A DNA stretch of 12,515 nt from UBA1402 sp964575345 (GTDB taxonomy: Bacteria > Bacteroidota > Bacteroidia > Bacteroidales > UBA1402). The stretch is taken from contig CAZNQD010000061.1 of assembly GCA_964575345.1 (NCBI GenBank), forward strand, positions 1 through 12,515, written 5' to 3'. This document shows positions 6,180-12,515 of the stretch, in pieces. Below the pieces are notes generated by a model. It ran no database searches. It was not told the DNA's origin and worked only from the letters and a program-made list of their open reading frames with translations. Positions within the stretch are counted from its first letter, which is position 1. Each line of letters opens with the position of its first letter. The translations under genes were made by a program, and so were the position numbers.

Positions 6180-7709
6180 ATGAGTATAAATCCTGTTCTC
6201 CGTAAAGAGCTGAAAAGATCGCTTGGCATCAGTGTGGCGGTAATTTCTTTTCTGATAATACTGTTGGTGTTTGCGGTTTACTTTTTTTCGAGAAACCAGT
6301 TATTAACGGGGATGCTCTTGCTGGTGCTGCCTATTCCTCTGCTTTATCTGTATTGGGTGTTTTCCTCTCCACGAATAGGTTTTATTTCCCTGCTTTATGC
6401 AAATTACTTTGCTATAGGGCTTACTCGCTATGTTTCTCTTCCTATGGGTCTCGCGGTAGATGGTTTGTTGCTGTTGACCTTATTGGCGGTGTTTTTGAGT
6501 CAGTTTTATGAAAAGGTACCCTGGAAGAATGCTGTACGCGATTATACGATTCTGGCCCTGATTTGGATGATAATGACGGCTTTTCAGTTGCTCAATCCCG
6601 AAGCAGCCAGCCGGGCGGCATGGTTTTATGCCATGCGAAGCCAGGCTTTTTATATGATGCTGACATTTATCTTAGTCTATCTGGTGTTTAATAAGCCAAA
6701 GGATTTTGATTTTTTTATAAAACTGTGTGCCTGGTTTACTCTGCTGGCTGTGGCCAAAGGTTTAATTCAAAAATACGTAGGGGTAGATCCCTGGGAATAC
6801 CAATGGCTGCTCGAGCCCGGTAACAGAACAACTCACTGGCTGGCCGGACAATACCTGAGGGTTTTTTCGTTTTTTTCGGATGCGGGAACATATGGCAGTT
6901 CTATGGCGTATGCCGGAGTGGTATATACTGTATTGGGCGTCCATGCACCTGAAAGGCGAAAACGGTATTTCTATCTACTGGTAGCTTTGGCTGCCATCTA
7001 TGGAATGATTATATCCGGAACACGAAGTGCTGTTGCCGTGTTGTTGGTGGGATATATGCTATATACCATCTTGTCAAAGCGTGTGAAAACAATGGTATCG
7101 ATGGGATTCGTTTTGTTGTTGGCTTTTTTATTTTTGAAATATACTAGTATCGGGCAAAGTAATTACGATATACGCCGGATGCGTTCGGTGTTTAATAAAG
7201 AGGATGCCTCCTTGAACGTGCGTCTCGACAACCGACGATTGTTTAAAGAATACCTTAAGGATAAGCCTTTTGGGGGTGGTGTGGGTTCTTCGGGCAACTG
7301 GGGATTGCGCTTTAGCCCTCATTCCTTTTTGGCTCAGGTGCCTACCGACGGTTGGTATGTTCAGCTTTGGGCCGAGCAGGGTGTTGTTGGCTTATCTTTT
7401 TACCTGTTATTGCTGTTTTATTTTTTATTTAAATCGGCTTTTCTGATTTTTTTTCGCCTGAAAAAACCCGGGAATAGATATAAGGCTGTCGCTTTCCTGT
7501 CGGGTATGGCAGGACTGATGGTATCGTCTTATACTGCTCCCAGTCTGGGACAGTTACCAAACACTATAGTGGTGGTAACGTCGTTGGCGTTGATATCTTT
7601 GATGCCTGACTGGGAAAAAAATGAACAAAGCGCCCCGGCAGAAGTCCCTGAGCCGGGCGACAAAAGTCAAAGCTTGCTATGGCATCAACCTTCTAAATGG
7701 AAAAAGTAA
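6180..7709 (+). CDS. Wzy-like polysaccharide polymerase (O-antigen ligase family)
   Basis: This 509-residue protein has about a dozen hydrophobic membrane segments and fits the O-antigen ligase/polymerase family (PF04932). It would join lipid-linked repeat units, or transfer glycan, on the periplasmic side of the inner membrane. Family-like features are SGTRSA (279-284) at the start of a membrane helix; a hydrophilic periplasmic loop (about 321-395) with NVRLDNR (346-352), PFGGGVGSSG (363-372) and SPHSFLAQ (379-386, the catalytic-type His at 381); and WAEQGVVG (397-404) leading into the next helix. Arg residues in the loop (332, 333, 335, 348, 352, 353) would bind the phosphate-linked donor. 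The N terminus and the polar tail after 478 are cytoplasmic by the positive-inside pattern. Ligase and polymerase cannot be told apart by sequence alone; the operon setting favours polymerase. Confidence 0.85.
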   Translation: MSINPVLRKELKRSLGISVAVISFLIILLVFAVYFFSRNQLLTGMLLLVLPIPLLYLYWVFSSPRIGFISLLYANYFAIGLTRYVSLPMGLAVDGLLLLTLLAVFLSQFYEKVPWKNAVRDYTILALIWMIMTAFQLLNPEAASRAAWFYAMRSQAFYMMLTFILVYLVFNKPKDFDFFIKLCAWFTLLAVAKGLIQKYVGVDPWEYQWLLEPGNRTTHWLAGQYLRVFSFFSDAGTYGSSMAYAGVVYTVLGVHAPERRKRYFYLLVALAAIYGMIISGTRSAVAVLLVGYMLYTILSKRVKTMVSMGFVLLLAFLFLKYTSIGQSNYDIRRMRSVFNKEDASLNVRLDNRRLFKEYLKDKPFGGGVGSSGNWGLRFSPHSFLAQVPTDGWYVQLWAEQGVVGLSFYLLLLFYFLFKSAFLIFFRLKKPGNRYKAVAFLSGMAGLMVSSYTAPSLGQLPNTIVVVTSLALISLMPDWEKNEQSAPAEVPEPGDKSQSLLWHQPSKWKK

Positions 7710-8902
7710 TGGAAGTCTATGGCATTGTGCAGGTTGTTATACTGGCGTTGACTGCTCCGGCTACACTTTATTTATTGTTTTTTGCCCTGAGTGGCTTATT
7801 TTATCGCGATAAAAAACTGAAACCTGCTGCAGTTTATCGCAAATTTGCAGTATTGATTCCGGCTTACAAAGAAGACCGGGTAATTTTGGAAGCGGCAGCC
7901 AGTGCCCTGGAGCAGGATTATCCAAAGGATCGTGTTGATGTGGTGGTAATTGCAGATTCTTTTAAATCAGAGACATTGCAAATTTTGGCAACTATGCCTT
8001 TGAAAACGATAGAAGTGCGTTTTGAGCAAAGCACCAAAACCAAAGCGCTCAATCGGGCCATGAGTCTCCTGCCCGATGACTACGATATCGCTTTGGTGCT
8101 CGATGCCGACAACCTGATGCAGGCTGGTTTTCTACAAAAAATCAACCGAGCCTTTGAGGATGAGATTCTGGCGGTGCAAGGCCACCGTATGGCAAAAAAT
8201 ACCAATACTCGATTGGCGGTGTTAGACGCTGTTAGTGAGGAGGTTAATAATCATTTGTTTCGTCGGGGGCATTGTGCTGTAGGGCTTTCTGCCGGACTCA
8301 TAGGTTCGGGTATGGCTTTTGATTATGCTTTCTTCAAAAAAATGATGTTGGAAGTCAAGGCAATTGGGGGATTTGACAAGGAAATTGAACTCAGCATGTT
8401 GCGCGGGGGTAATAAAATTGAATACCTGGAGGAGGCCGGTGTTTTGGACGAGAAGGTGCAAAATTCCGAGGCCTTCAGTGTTCAGCGTCGCAGATGGCTC
8501 TCTGCTCAGTTTTATTATTTTGGACTGGCAGCCGGTCCGGCACTGCGGGAGTTGTGTACCAAAGGCAACCTGGATTTTTTCTTCAAGGTTGTGCAATTTA
8601 TTCAACCCCCCAGGGTGTTGTTGCTTGGTTTGGTCTTAGGTACAAGCTTTTTATTTTTACTCATAAACAGCATGTTGTCTGTGCCGGCCGCTTACAATAG
8701 TGCTTGGCTGTCGTTACTGTCGGCTTGCCTGCTGGCCTTTGCGTTGGCGGTGCCCAAAAAATTTTACAGTAGGCAAACGGCCGGAGCCTTACTCTATCTG
8801 CCCAAAGGTATGTTTCTGATGTTGATGTCTTTGTTGAAGATTAAAGGCGCCAATAAAACTTTTTTACATACTCCGCACGGTGATACGGACACTAATAAAT
8901 AA
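7697..8902 (+). CDS. Membrane GT2 family glycosyltransferase with QxxRW motif
   Basis: A 401-residue integral membrane GT-A glycosyltransferase that would add a sugar from a nucleotide donor at the cytoplasmic face. An N-terminal TM (about 10-34) precedes the GT2 domain: FAVLIPAYKED (50-60), VVVIADS (82-88), LVLDADN (133-139, metal-binding DxD), FDKEIELSM (226-234, the ED-like general base region) and QRRRW (263-267, the QxxRW motif). Three C-terminal membrane segments follow (about 305-325, 337-352, 362-381). This is the layout of cellulose/hyaluronan synthase-like GT2 enzymes, in which QxxRW marks processive activity, though single-sugar transferases with this motif are also known. Two starts are possible. 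The first ATG (7697) overlaps the upstream gene by 13 bases; the second in-frame ATG (7709, Met5) overlaps its stop as TAATG, a classic coupled arrangement. The longer form is listed. It ends 6 bases before the next gene. Confidence 0.88.
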   Translation: MEKVMEVYGIVQVVILALTAPATLYLLFFALSGLFYRDKKLKPAAVYRKFAVLIPAYKEDRVILEAAASALEQDYPKDRVDVVVIADSFKSETLQILATMPLKTIEVRFEQSTKTKALNRAMSLLPDDYDIALVLDADNLMQAGFLQKINRAFEDEILAVQGHRMAKNTNTRLAVLDAVSEEVNNHLFRRGHCAVGLSAGLIGSGMAFDYAFFKKMMLEVKAIGGFDKEIELSMLRGGNKIEYLEEAGVLDEKVQNSEAFSVQRRRWLSAQFYYFGLAAGPALRELCTKGNLDFFFKVVQFIQPPRVLLLGLVLGTSFLFLLINSMLSVPAAYNSAWLSLLSACLLAFALAVPKKFYSRQTAGALLYLPKGMFLMLMSLLKIKGANKTFLHTPHGDTDTNK

Positions 8903-8908
8903 ACTGAA

Positions 8909-10078
8909 ATGAAAATAGGTATCGAAGGGCAACGCTTGTTCCGTAAAAATAAACACGGTATGGACGTGGTAGCCCTGGAGCTGATCAAAAACCTGCAAAT
9001 GCTCGACCACGGGAACGAGTATGTGGTATTTGTGCATCCCGACGAGGATAATACCTGTCTTCCTCAGGCTCCGAATTTCAAAATAGTAGAGTTGGATAGT
9101 GGCTTTTATCCGTATTGGGAGCAGGTGCTTTTACCCAAAGCTGTCAGAAAAGAAGGCTGCGACATTTTGCACTGTACAAGCAATACCGCACCTGTTTTTT
9201 CGGATGTTCCCACTTTGGTGACCTTGCACGATATTATTTATTTGGAAAGACGTAGTCTTTTTCAAAAAGCAGGTACCTGGTATCAGCGCATAGGCAATAC
9301 CTATCGCAGGCTGGTGGTGCCCACGGTGGTGAAAAAGGCCATGAAACTGGTGACTGTTTCTCATTTTGAACAAGCAAACATCGAGGCTTATTTTGGTACA
9401 CTGGACAAATTGAACGTAATACACAACGGAGTAGGGGAGCATTTTAGGAAAATAAACGAAAGCAATCTGCTGGAGACGGTACGAAAGAAATATAAGTTGC
9501 CCCAACAGTTTGTATTTTGTCTGGGCAATACCGATCCCAAAAAGAATACACCCGCCATGCTCAGGGCTTTTGCTTTGTTCCTGCAAAGCAAGGGTGAATA
9601 CAAAGGCCAAAGCGAGGACGAAAGTTACAAGTTGGTCTTGCCCGATTACGAAGAAAGTCAGTTGATGCAGGTTCTCAGCGATATGGGGCACCCCGAAATC
9701 AGAAAGGATATTGTAATGACAGGTTATGTGCCCAACCGCGATATGCCGGCTTTATACAATTTGTGTGCCCTGTTTTTGTATCCTTCGCTGCGTGAGAGTT
9801 TTGGCCTGCCTATCCTCGAGGCTATGGCTTGCGGAGCACCGGTGATAACGGCCAACACTTCATCTATGCCCGAAGTGGCAGGTGATGCGGCTTTGTTGGT
9901 TGATCCCTCTGATCCTTTGGCCTTGGGCCAGGCTATTGGTCGAGTATTAGGTGATGAGGCTTTGAACCTGAGGTTGAGAGCAGAGGGCCCGAAACGAGCG
10001 GCTTGCTTTTCGTGGAGAAGTATGGCTGAACAATATTTGCATGTGTACGGCGAAATGCTGTCTGAACCCGGTAAATAG
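8909..10078 (+). CDS. GT4 family glycosyltransferase
   Basis: A 389-residue soluble or membrane-associated GT-B retaining glycosyltransferase, expected to add one sugar to the lipid-linked repeat unit. The N-terminal acceptor domain starts with MKIGIEGQRLFRKNKHGMDV (a Gly-containing first loop) and includes CDILHCTSN (84-92) and TLVTLHDIIYL (102-112). The linker leads to LNVIHNGVGEHF (168-179) and the donor domain signature CLGNTDPKKNTPAMLRAF (204-221). The EX7E motif is E296 to E304 in ESFGLPILEAMACGAPVI (296-313), with PEVAGDAALLVDP (321-333) after it. These match GT4 enzymes of the mannosyltransferase B / WbpZ type, but the donor sugar cannot be fixed from the sequence. A charged insertion with many Glu, Lys and Ser (about 227-243) sits in the donor domain. 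The start at 8909 lies 6 bases after the preceding stop. Confidence 0.92.
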   Translation: MKIGIEGQRLFRKNKHGMDVVALELIKNLQMLDHGNEYVVFVHPDEDNTCLPQAPNFKIVELDSGFYPYWEQVLLPKAVRKEGCDILHCTSNTAPVFSDVPTLVTLHDIIYLERRSLFQKAGTWYQRIGNTYRRLVVPTVVKKAMKLVTVSHFEQANIEAYFGTLDKLNVIHNGVGEHFRKINESNLLETVRKKYKLPQQFVFCLGNTDPKKNTPAMLRAFALFLQSKGEYKGQSEDESYKLVLPDYEESQLMQVLSDMGHPEIRKDIVMTGYVPNRDMPALYNLCALFLYPSLRESFGLPILEAMACGAPVITANTSSMPEVAGDAALLVDPSDPLALGQAIGRVLGDEALNLRLRAEGPKRAACFSWRSMAEQYLHVYGEMLSEPGK

Positions 10079-10124
10079 GTTGAAAATGGATAGGGTCATT
10101 TAACAGAAAGTATAACAGCCAATT

Positions 10125-11306
10125 ATGATACAGGGACAGGATATCGTTTGTATTTCGAATACCGCCTGGTTTGGTAAATACGCCAAATCAACGGTGATGC
10201 TGCTGGAACGGCTGGCTAAGTATAACAGGATTGTTTTTGTAGAGTATCATTATACCCTGGCCGACGTTTGGTATACACTCAGGGGCAGGCAACAGGCTCC
10301 GGTGGACCGGATGCTTGGTTTGAAACCACGCCTGCAAGAGATTGAAACCTCTGTAGGGAGTAAGGTGTACAAGCTGGTCATGCCCCCTTCGGTACCGGTG
10401 TATTTTCTCAAAAACGAATGGTGGTTCGAAAGGCTATTCAGTCTGAATACTTCTGTCTACCGCAGGGTATTGCAGAAACAACTCCGCAGGCTTGGAATAG
10501 AGAGTCCTTTGGTGATTACAGCCTATAATCCTTTTTATGGCCTGGCCATGTTGCACAGTTTGAACGAGAAGGCCCATATTTATTATTGTTACGATGGGGT
10601 GGAACCTTCGTACTACGGGCAGCGAATCTTTCGTTACGAAGAGGAATTCTCGCGCAGGGTTGATGCTGTTATTTGCAGCTCCGACTTTTTGCGCGAAGGT
10701 AAACGAGCTCTTAATGCCAGGACCTATGTGGTCAAAAATGGAGTAAACTTCCCTTTGTTCAGCCGGCATGCCAAAACGGAACCCTGCGAGAGGGAGCGCA
10801 AAAAAGTGGGCTTTATTGGCAGCCTCGATCCCCGTTTTGATATCGATACGGTTGAATACGCCGTGCAGCAATTGCCTGACTATGATTTTGAGTTTACCGG
10901 CGATATGCGTAATCTACAGATGCGAAATCGGCTAAAACGCTATCCGAACGTGTATTTCTTCGATCCGGTGCAGCCTGAGCAGGTTCCCGCTTTACTGAAT
11001 CGCTACGATGTGGGTATTATTCCCTATTTGATGAACGAGGTGAATAAAAACATATATCCACTCAAAATAAACGAATTCCTTGCTACGGGCGTGCCGGTGG
11101 TGATGACTGCTTTTGCTGATTTACCGGAATTTCGGGAAGTGGTGACTGCGACGGTCTGCAAGGAGGATTTTGTAAGCAGATTGCTGACAGAATCACAAAA
11201 TGATTCTACGTCGGCAATAAGACAAAGGATAGAGTTTGCCCGGGAAAATTCCTGGGAAGAACGTGCCGAAGCCTTTGCTGGTATTTTATCGGGTTTTGTC
11301 AACTAA
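10125..11306 (+). CDS. GT-B fold glycosyltransferase (TuaH-like / GT4-related)
   Basis: A 393-residue glycosyltransferase of GT-B fold. The N terminus (QDIVCISNTAWFGKYAKST, 5-23) resembles TuaH-type transferases used in teichuronic acid and exopolysaccharide synthesis. YYCYDGVEPSY (153-163) and AVICSSDFLREGKRAL (181-196) lie in the first domain. VVKNGVNFPLF (202-212) begins the linker and KVGFIGSLDPRFDID (227-241) the donor domain. YDVGIIPY (294-301) and YPLKINEFLATGVPVV (311-326) form the donor-binding end. The second Glu of the EX7E motif is E317, whereas the first position is Asn309, a substitution common in this subgroup. Unlike the preceding GT4, the first loop lacks a Gly-rich cluster. 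It lies 46 bases after the previous gene and 17 before the next, so it belongs to the same operon. Donor and acceptor are unknown. Confidence 0.88.
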   Translation: MIQGQDIVCISNTAWFGKYAKSTVMLLERLAKYNRIVFVEYHYTLADVWYTLRGRQQAPVDRMLGLKPRLQEIETSVGSKVYKLVMPPSVPVYFLKNEWWFERLFSLNTSVYRRVLQKQLRRLGIESPLVITAYNPFYGLAMLHSLNEKAHIYYCYDGVEPSYYGQRIFRYEEEFSRRVDAVICSSDFLREGKRALNARTYVVKNGVNFPLFSRHAKTEPCERERKKVGFIGSLDPRFDIDTVEYAVQQLPDYDFEFTGDMRNLQMRNRLKRYPNVYFFDPVQPEQVPALLNRYDVGIIPYLMNEVNKNIYPLKINEFLATGVPVVMTAFADLPEFREVVTATVCKEDFVSRLLTESQNDSTSAIRQRIEFARENSWEERAEAFAGILSGFVN

Positions 11307-11323
11307 ATTAAATTAAGATTATT

Positions 11324-12271
11324 ATGTATTACCGTAAAGTAGCCGACTTGAACGAGATTATTCTGAAACGTCTGAGTATAATCCCCCGCGACATTGACCT
11401 GATAGTGGGCATTCCCCGCAGCGGAATGTTACCTGCCAATTTGTTGGCCTTATACTTGAATAAGCCTTTGAGTGATATCCACTCGTTTTTAAACGGGCAT
11501 ATTTATAAAGCAGGTGAAAGAGGGCAATTTTTCGCTCCGGATGCGTATAGAAAAATATTGGTGGTCGACGACAGTATATCCTCGGGTTCTGCCATGTCAG
11601 AAGCAAAAAAGCAGCTCAGCGCACTCGAAGACAACTACGATATTCGTTATTGTGCGGTATATGTGATTCCGGGCAAAGAAAAGTTGGTCGATTATTTTTT
11701 TGAATTGGTGCCGCTTCCCCGTTATTTTCAGTGGAATATTTTCAATCATATTTTTTTGGAGAAGGCTTGTTTTGATATTGACGGGGTCTTGTGCGTTGAT
11801 CCTGCTCCCGAGCAGAACGACGACGGTCCGCGTTACCGTGACTTTTTGTTGAATGCGCAGCCCTTGTATATTCCGGGTTGCCCGATTGGAACCTTGGTCA
11901 CTTCGCGTCTGGAAAAATACCGGCAGGAAACCGTGCTTTGGCTCCAAAAGTACAATATTCGTTACAAGGAGCTGATCATGCTCGATTTGCCCGATATGGA
12001 GGCCAGGCAAAAAGCCAACAATCATGCCGAGTTCAAGGCCTCGGTGTACAAAGCATCACCTTACGTGCTTTTTGTAGAAAGTTCGTTGAGGCAGGCCCGC
12101 GAAATTAATGTACTAGCCAAAAAACCGGTGTATTGTACAGAAAATTTCGAAATGATTTACGATTCGGAATCTGCCATTTTCAATGTAATTAGCGGAAAAT
12201 CCCTGCCTTTCTTACGGAAATTTGCTTTGTCCTTGCGAAACACGCTGAGAAAAAACAAAAAACAAAAATAA
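11324..12271 (+). CDS. Phosphoribosyltransferase-HAD fusion protein
   Basis: A 315-residue two-domain protein. Residues 1 to about 130 are a type I phosphoribosyltransferase: the pyrophosphate loop GIPRSGMLPANLLA (29-42) and the PRPP-binding motif ILVVDDSISSGSAM (78-91) are both clear, with the two acidic residues D82-D83. Residues about 145-290 look like a HAD-superfamily hydrolase: FDIDGVLC (150-157) is motif I with D151 and D153, LVTSR (191-195) fits motif II, a Lys near 238 fits motif III, and LFVESS (249-254) stands where the acidic motif IV belongs, with Glu instead of Asp. The tail (291-315) is very basic. The PRTase would act on PRPP and a base or other acceptor, and the HAD domain would remove a phosphate. 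Making a ribosyl building block or modifying the glycan is a guess from its place at the operon end. Simple purine or pyrimidine salvage is less likely given the setting. Confidence 0.85.
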   Translation: MYYRKVADLNEIILKRLSIIPRDIDLIVGIPRSGMLPANLLALYLNKPLSDIHSFLNGHIYKAGERGQFFAPDAYRKILVVDDSISSGSAMSEAKKQLSALEDNYDIRYCAVYVIPGKEKLVDYFFELVPLPRYFQWNIFNHIFLEKACFDIDGVLCVDPAPEQNDDGPRYRDFLLNAQPLYIPGCPIGTLVTSRLEKYRQETVLWLQKYNIRYKELIMLDLPDMEARQKANNHAEFKASVYKASPYVLFVESSLRQAREINVLAKKPVYCTENFEMIYDSESAIFNVISGKSLPFLRKFALSLRNTLRKNKKQK

Positions 12272-12300
12272 GGTTAAATACTATCACAGAGAACTAGTCA

Positions 12301-12316
12301 TGGCACAGTATTTGCA
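12301..12316 (+). promoter_or_regulatory. Sigma-54 (RpoN) -24/-12 promoter
   Basis: TGGCACAGTATTTGCA matches the sigma-54 consensus (TGGCAC, five bases, TTGCA) at all core positions. The GG is at 12302-12303 and the GC at 12314-12315, with the required 10 bases between them. Transcription would start about 12 bases further on, near 12327, giving a leader of about 40 bases before the ATG at 12368. It lies in the 96-base gap between the PRTase-HAD gene and the lipoprotein gene and points at the latter. Such promoters need an ATP-driven enhancer-binding activator; no activator gene and no clear enhancer repeat is visible here. The TATTTG part gives only a poor match to the Bacteroidetes -7 box, so sigma-54 is the better reading. 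Confidence 0.75.
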
Positions 12317-12367
12317 GAAAGATTCAATGAGGATTTATCCAAACGAAACAAAATAACGAACTACTAT

Positions 12368-12515
12368 ATGATTGTGAACAAAAGAACAGTAAAAAGCTTT
12401 TTTTACGCCCTGTTTGTGGTTTTGGCCGTGTCAGCAAGCTCCTGTGAAAGAAATCCGGGAAATGAAAACGAAAATCCCGAACTGCTCATACCCTCGGATT
12501 TTGATTTTGCTACCA
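12368..12515 (+). CDS. N-terminal part of a putative lipoprotein (3' truncated)
   Basis: The ATG at 12368 opens a frame that stays open to the end of the window (49 codons). The product begins MIVNKRTVKSFFYALFVVLA: a basic N region, a hydrophobic core (about 11-22) and a lipobox-like SASSC with Cys26, so it should be lipid-anchored after cleavage by signal peptidase II. Cys is followed by a polar, Asn/Glu/Pro-rich spacer (ERNPGNENENPE) and then IPSDFDFAT. An FDFAT-like segment after the spacer is reminiscent of Bacteroidetes LruC-domain lipoproteins, but the defining C-terminal domain is outside the window, so that is only a suggestion. It follows a sigma-54 promoter and the polysaccharide operon, hinting at a surface protein working with the polymer. 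Confidence 0.72.
   Translation, partial: MIVNKRTVKSFFYALFVVLAVSASSCERNPGNENENPELLIPSDFDFAT

Larger units (their letters stand above)
1535..12271 (+). other. Putative nine-gene exopolysaccharide/capsule operon
   Basis: Nine genes on the + strand follow one another with gaps of 42, 5, 13, 34, an overlap, 6, 46 and 17 bases, with no convincing terminator between them. Contents cover control (receiver), chain initiation (sugar-phosphate transferase), outer-membrane passage (TolC-like), chain length (Wzc/Wzz-like), polymerisation (Wzy-like), three glycosyltransferases and a phosphoribosyltransferase-HAD fusion. This is the composition of a Wzy-type polysaccharide pathway. A Wzx flippase, an OPX/Wza protein and nucleotide-sugar synthesis genes are not in the window and may be encoded elsewhere. 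Confidence 0.8.

Noticed and set aside
1..12515. CRISPR array, insertion sequence, tRNA or rRNA genes
   Set aside because: No spaced direct repeats, transposase frames, terminal inverted repeats or RNA gene signatures were seen on either strand.

Overview
The window looks like a chromosomal segment of a Bacteroidota (Bacteroidetes) bacterium, probably one that degrades plant or algal polysaccharide. The evidence is the following. The first, truncated gene ends in what looks like a type IX secretion sorting tail. The sugar transferase and chain-length protein are of Bacteroidales type. Genes mostly lack Shine-Dalgarno sequences. A TAnnTTTG-type -7 box lies ahead of the main operon. The exact genus cannot be read from the sequence.

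Left part (1-1390): a GC-richer stretch with the 3' end of a putative T9SS-exported protein and a complete, divergent pectinesterase-family (CE8-like) protein. The latter has a Sec signal peptide and a 2 x 36-bp tandem repeat encoding an Ala/Ser/Pro linker. This looks like the end of a pectin-utilisation group and is functionally separate from what follows.

Central part (1535-12271): a same-strand run of nine genes with gaps of at most 46 bases and one overlap, almost certainly one operon for an extracellular or capsular polysaccharide. The order is: stand-alone receiver (CheY-like); sugar-phosphate transferase that starts the lipid-linked glycan and carries an N-terminal degenerate receiver domain; short TolC-like outer-membrane protein; Wzc/Wzz-like chain-length protein whose cytoplasmic kinase-like domain has lost its Walker A lysine and tyrosine tail; Wzy/O-antigen-ligase-like polymerase; membrane GT2 glycosyltransferase with a QxxRW motif; two GT4/GT-B type glycosyltransferases; and a phosphoribosyltransferase-HAD fusion. 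The likely workflow is priming on a lipid carrier, extension by the three glycosyltransferases, polymerisation in the periplasm, length control by the Wzc-like protein and exit through the outer membrane. No Wzx flippase and no Wza/OPX export protein is present in the window.

Right edge (12272-12515): a very good sigma-54 (-24/-12) promoter match lies 52 bases before the start of a truncated lipoprotein gene. This suggests that a surface protein next to the polysaccharide operon is under separate, activator-dependent control.

The most interesting points are the pairing of a true receiver with a pseudo-receiver fused to the priming transferase, the dead kinase-like domain, the half-sized TolC protein in place of an OPX protein, the PRTase-HAD fusion, and the sigma-54 promoter.
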